DNA from: Lentimicrobiaceae bacterium
GTDB lineage: Bacteria; Bacteroidota; Bacteroidia; Bacteroidales; P3
DNA length: 64,000 bases
Direction: 5' to 3'
Assembly: GCA_022510485.1 (NCBI GenBank)
Contig: JAFLTI010000003.1
Location: 1-64,000 of the forward strand
In this document: one piece after another, positions 63,297 through 64,000 of the stretch
Layout of the letters: every line of letters begins with the position of its first letter
How positions within the stretch are numbered: the first letter of the stretch is position 1
Notes under the pieces: generated by a model
What the model was told of the DNA's origin: nothing
Database searches by the model: none
The model's input: the letters and a program-made list of their open reading frames with translations, nothing else
Position numbers and translations under genes: made by a program

Positions 63297-63328
63297 CAAG
63301 ATTAGTCTGCCCAAGAACGGCTGGCAAT
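63297..63328 (-). promoter_or_regulatory. promoter of the porin-imelysin-DUF1111-ccsBA unit
   Basis: ATTG (63328-63325), a 20-bp spacer and TAATCTTG (63304-63297, one mismatch) on the minus strand give a good promoter, with a leader of about 20 nt. I see no clear Fur-like palindrome around it. Confidence 0.6.
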
Positions 63329-63408
63329 ACCTACCTATTGCTATTTTGCCGGGACTGACTTAACCATAAGTAGGTATCAAAAGGGTATCTGCCTTTATGG
63401 ATTTGTTG

Positions 63409-63416
63409 TAAATTTG
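63409..63416 (+). promoter_or_regulatory. -7 box for the terminal glycosyltransferase gene
   Basis: TAAATTTG fits TAnnTTTG and lies 24 nt before the ATG at 63441. No convincing -33 box is visible. Confidence 0.4.
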
Positions 63417-63440
63417 CTGTTCCCAAAAAAAATCGGAATT

Positions 63441-64000
63441 ATGGATATATCGGTGGTGATACCTCTGTTCAACGAAGACGAATCCTTGCCTGAGTTGGCG
63501 GCATGGATAGAGCGGGTAATGAAAGAAAACGGCTTCAGCTACGAGGTGATTTTAGTAGATGACGGCAGTAAGGATAAATCTTGGAGCGTAATCAGGCAAT
63601 TGAACGCCAAGAATCCTTGTTTCCGCGGCATCCGTTTTCGCCGCAACTACGGCAAGTCGGCGGCATTGCAGACCGGTTTTGAGGCGGTAAGCGGCAGGGT
63701 GGTGATTACGATGGATGCCGATATGCAAGACAGCCCCGATGAAATTCCGGCTCTCTACAAGATGATAAGCGAAGAGGGTTATGATGTGGTGTCCGGCTGG
63801 AAAAAGAAGCGCTACGACCCTATTTCCAAGACCCTGCCTACCAAGTTGTTCAACTGGGCGGTGCGCCGTATGTCCAAAATCTATCTCCACGACTTTAACT
63901 GTGGCTTAAAGGCATACCGTTTGGAAGTGGTCAAGAGCATAGAAGTATATGGCGAGATGCACCGCTTTATTCCGGTTATCGCCAAATGGGCAGGCTTCGG
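63441..64000 (+). CDS. family 2 glycosyltransferase (partial, runs off the window)
   Basis: The frame opens at ATG 63441 and is still open at 64000 (186 complete codons). It begins MDISVVIPLFNEDESLPEL and has EVILVDDGSKDKSW, NYGKSAALQTGFE and VITMDADMQDSPDEIP, the nucleotide-sugar and metal-binding Asp motifs of GT2 enzymes. The pattern resembles polyprenyl-phosphate (DPM1/ArnC-like) glycosyltransferases, which would carry C-terminal membrane helices beyond the window. Confidence 0.88.
   Translation, partial: MDISVVIPLFNEDESLPELAAWIERVMKENGFSYEVILVDDGSKDKSWSVIRQLNAKNPCFRGIRFRRNYGKSAALQTGFEAVSGRVVITMDADMQDSPDEIPALYKMISEEGYDVVSGWKKKRYDPISKTLPTKLFNWAVRRMSKIYLHDFNCGLKAYRLEVVKSIEVYGEMHRFIPVIAKWAGF

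Overview
The window looks like a chromosomal segment of a Bacteroidota bacterium, most likely of the order Bacteroidales. Several independent signs agree: promoters of the Bacteroides type (a TTG-containing -33 box, 19-21 bp, then TAnnTTTG), a type IX secretion (T9SS) sorting domain, a Gld-type ABC transporter, an S46 dipeptidyl-peptidase, DUF4290 and DUF349 proteins, and a korDABC 2-oxoacid:ferredoxin oxidoreductase typical of an anaerobic metabolism. Most of the window is ordinary core genome with tightly packed operons, many stop/start overlaps and several convergent gene ends that overlap.

Layout. 1-400 is non-coding: an array of 86-bp palindromic repeats and two stacked hairpins ahead of tRNA-Met. 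0.6-11.3 kb (+) holds a DegT aminotransferase, tRNA-Arg, an arginine-decarboxylase-like enzyme, mannose-1-phosphate guanylyltransferase, an S46 peptidase, a DUF349 protein, trmD, a phosphohexomutase and smpB, which converges on clpC (-). 14-22 kb (+) has gyrA, a TPR protein, an S41 protease, a TlpA-like lipoprotein and a PIN-PhoH ATPase. 22-28 kb (-) has rseC-fabG-VWA, HU, and TPR-ribH-fmt, with a small repeat cluster at 25.3 kb. 28.1-32.2 kb (+) carries a small T9SS-sorted protein, a 933-aa trimeric fibre-like protein with an S74 tail-fibre chaperone domain, and ftsE. 32.2-40.5 kb (-) is one seven-gene unit, lpxD-truB-DUF4290-murA-priA-pfkB-dusB. Back-to-back promoters at 40.6 kb separate it from a SAM hydrolase-like gene, a fused GldF-GldG protein and a DUF4340-like protein (+). 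dnaN and korDABC follow.

48.9-52.8 kb is visibly AT-richer and looks accessory: a RhuM-Doc fusion isolated between two strong terminators, then an MBOAT acyltransferase with an AlgX/AlgJ-like partner, suggesting cell-surface polysaccharide acylation. hutI and a BASS-type transporter follow, then holA and a Sua5/YrdC gene (-), the small SRP RNA (-), and a four-gene (-) unit of porin, imelysin, di-heme oxidoreductase and CcsBA cytochrome c synthase. That unit pairs a likely metal-uptake module with the machine that attaches haem to its c-type member. The window ends inside a family-2 glycosyltransferase.

Points most worth a second look: the fibre/T9SS gene pair, the GldF-GldG fusion, the isolated RhuM-Doc cassette, the haem/imelysin operon, the MurA Cys-to-Asp substitution, and promoters so close to start codons (clpC, SAM hydrolase, possibly rseC) that the mRNAs should be leaderless or nearly so. 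No CRISPR array, integrase, transposase or rRNA gene was found. No single locus can be called a new system from sequence alone.
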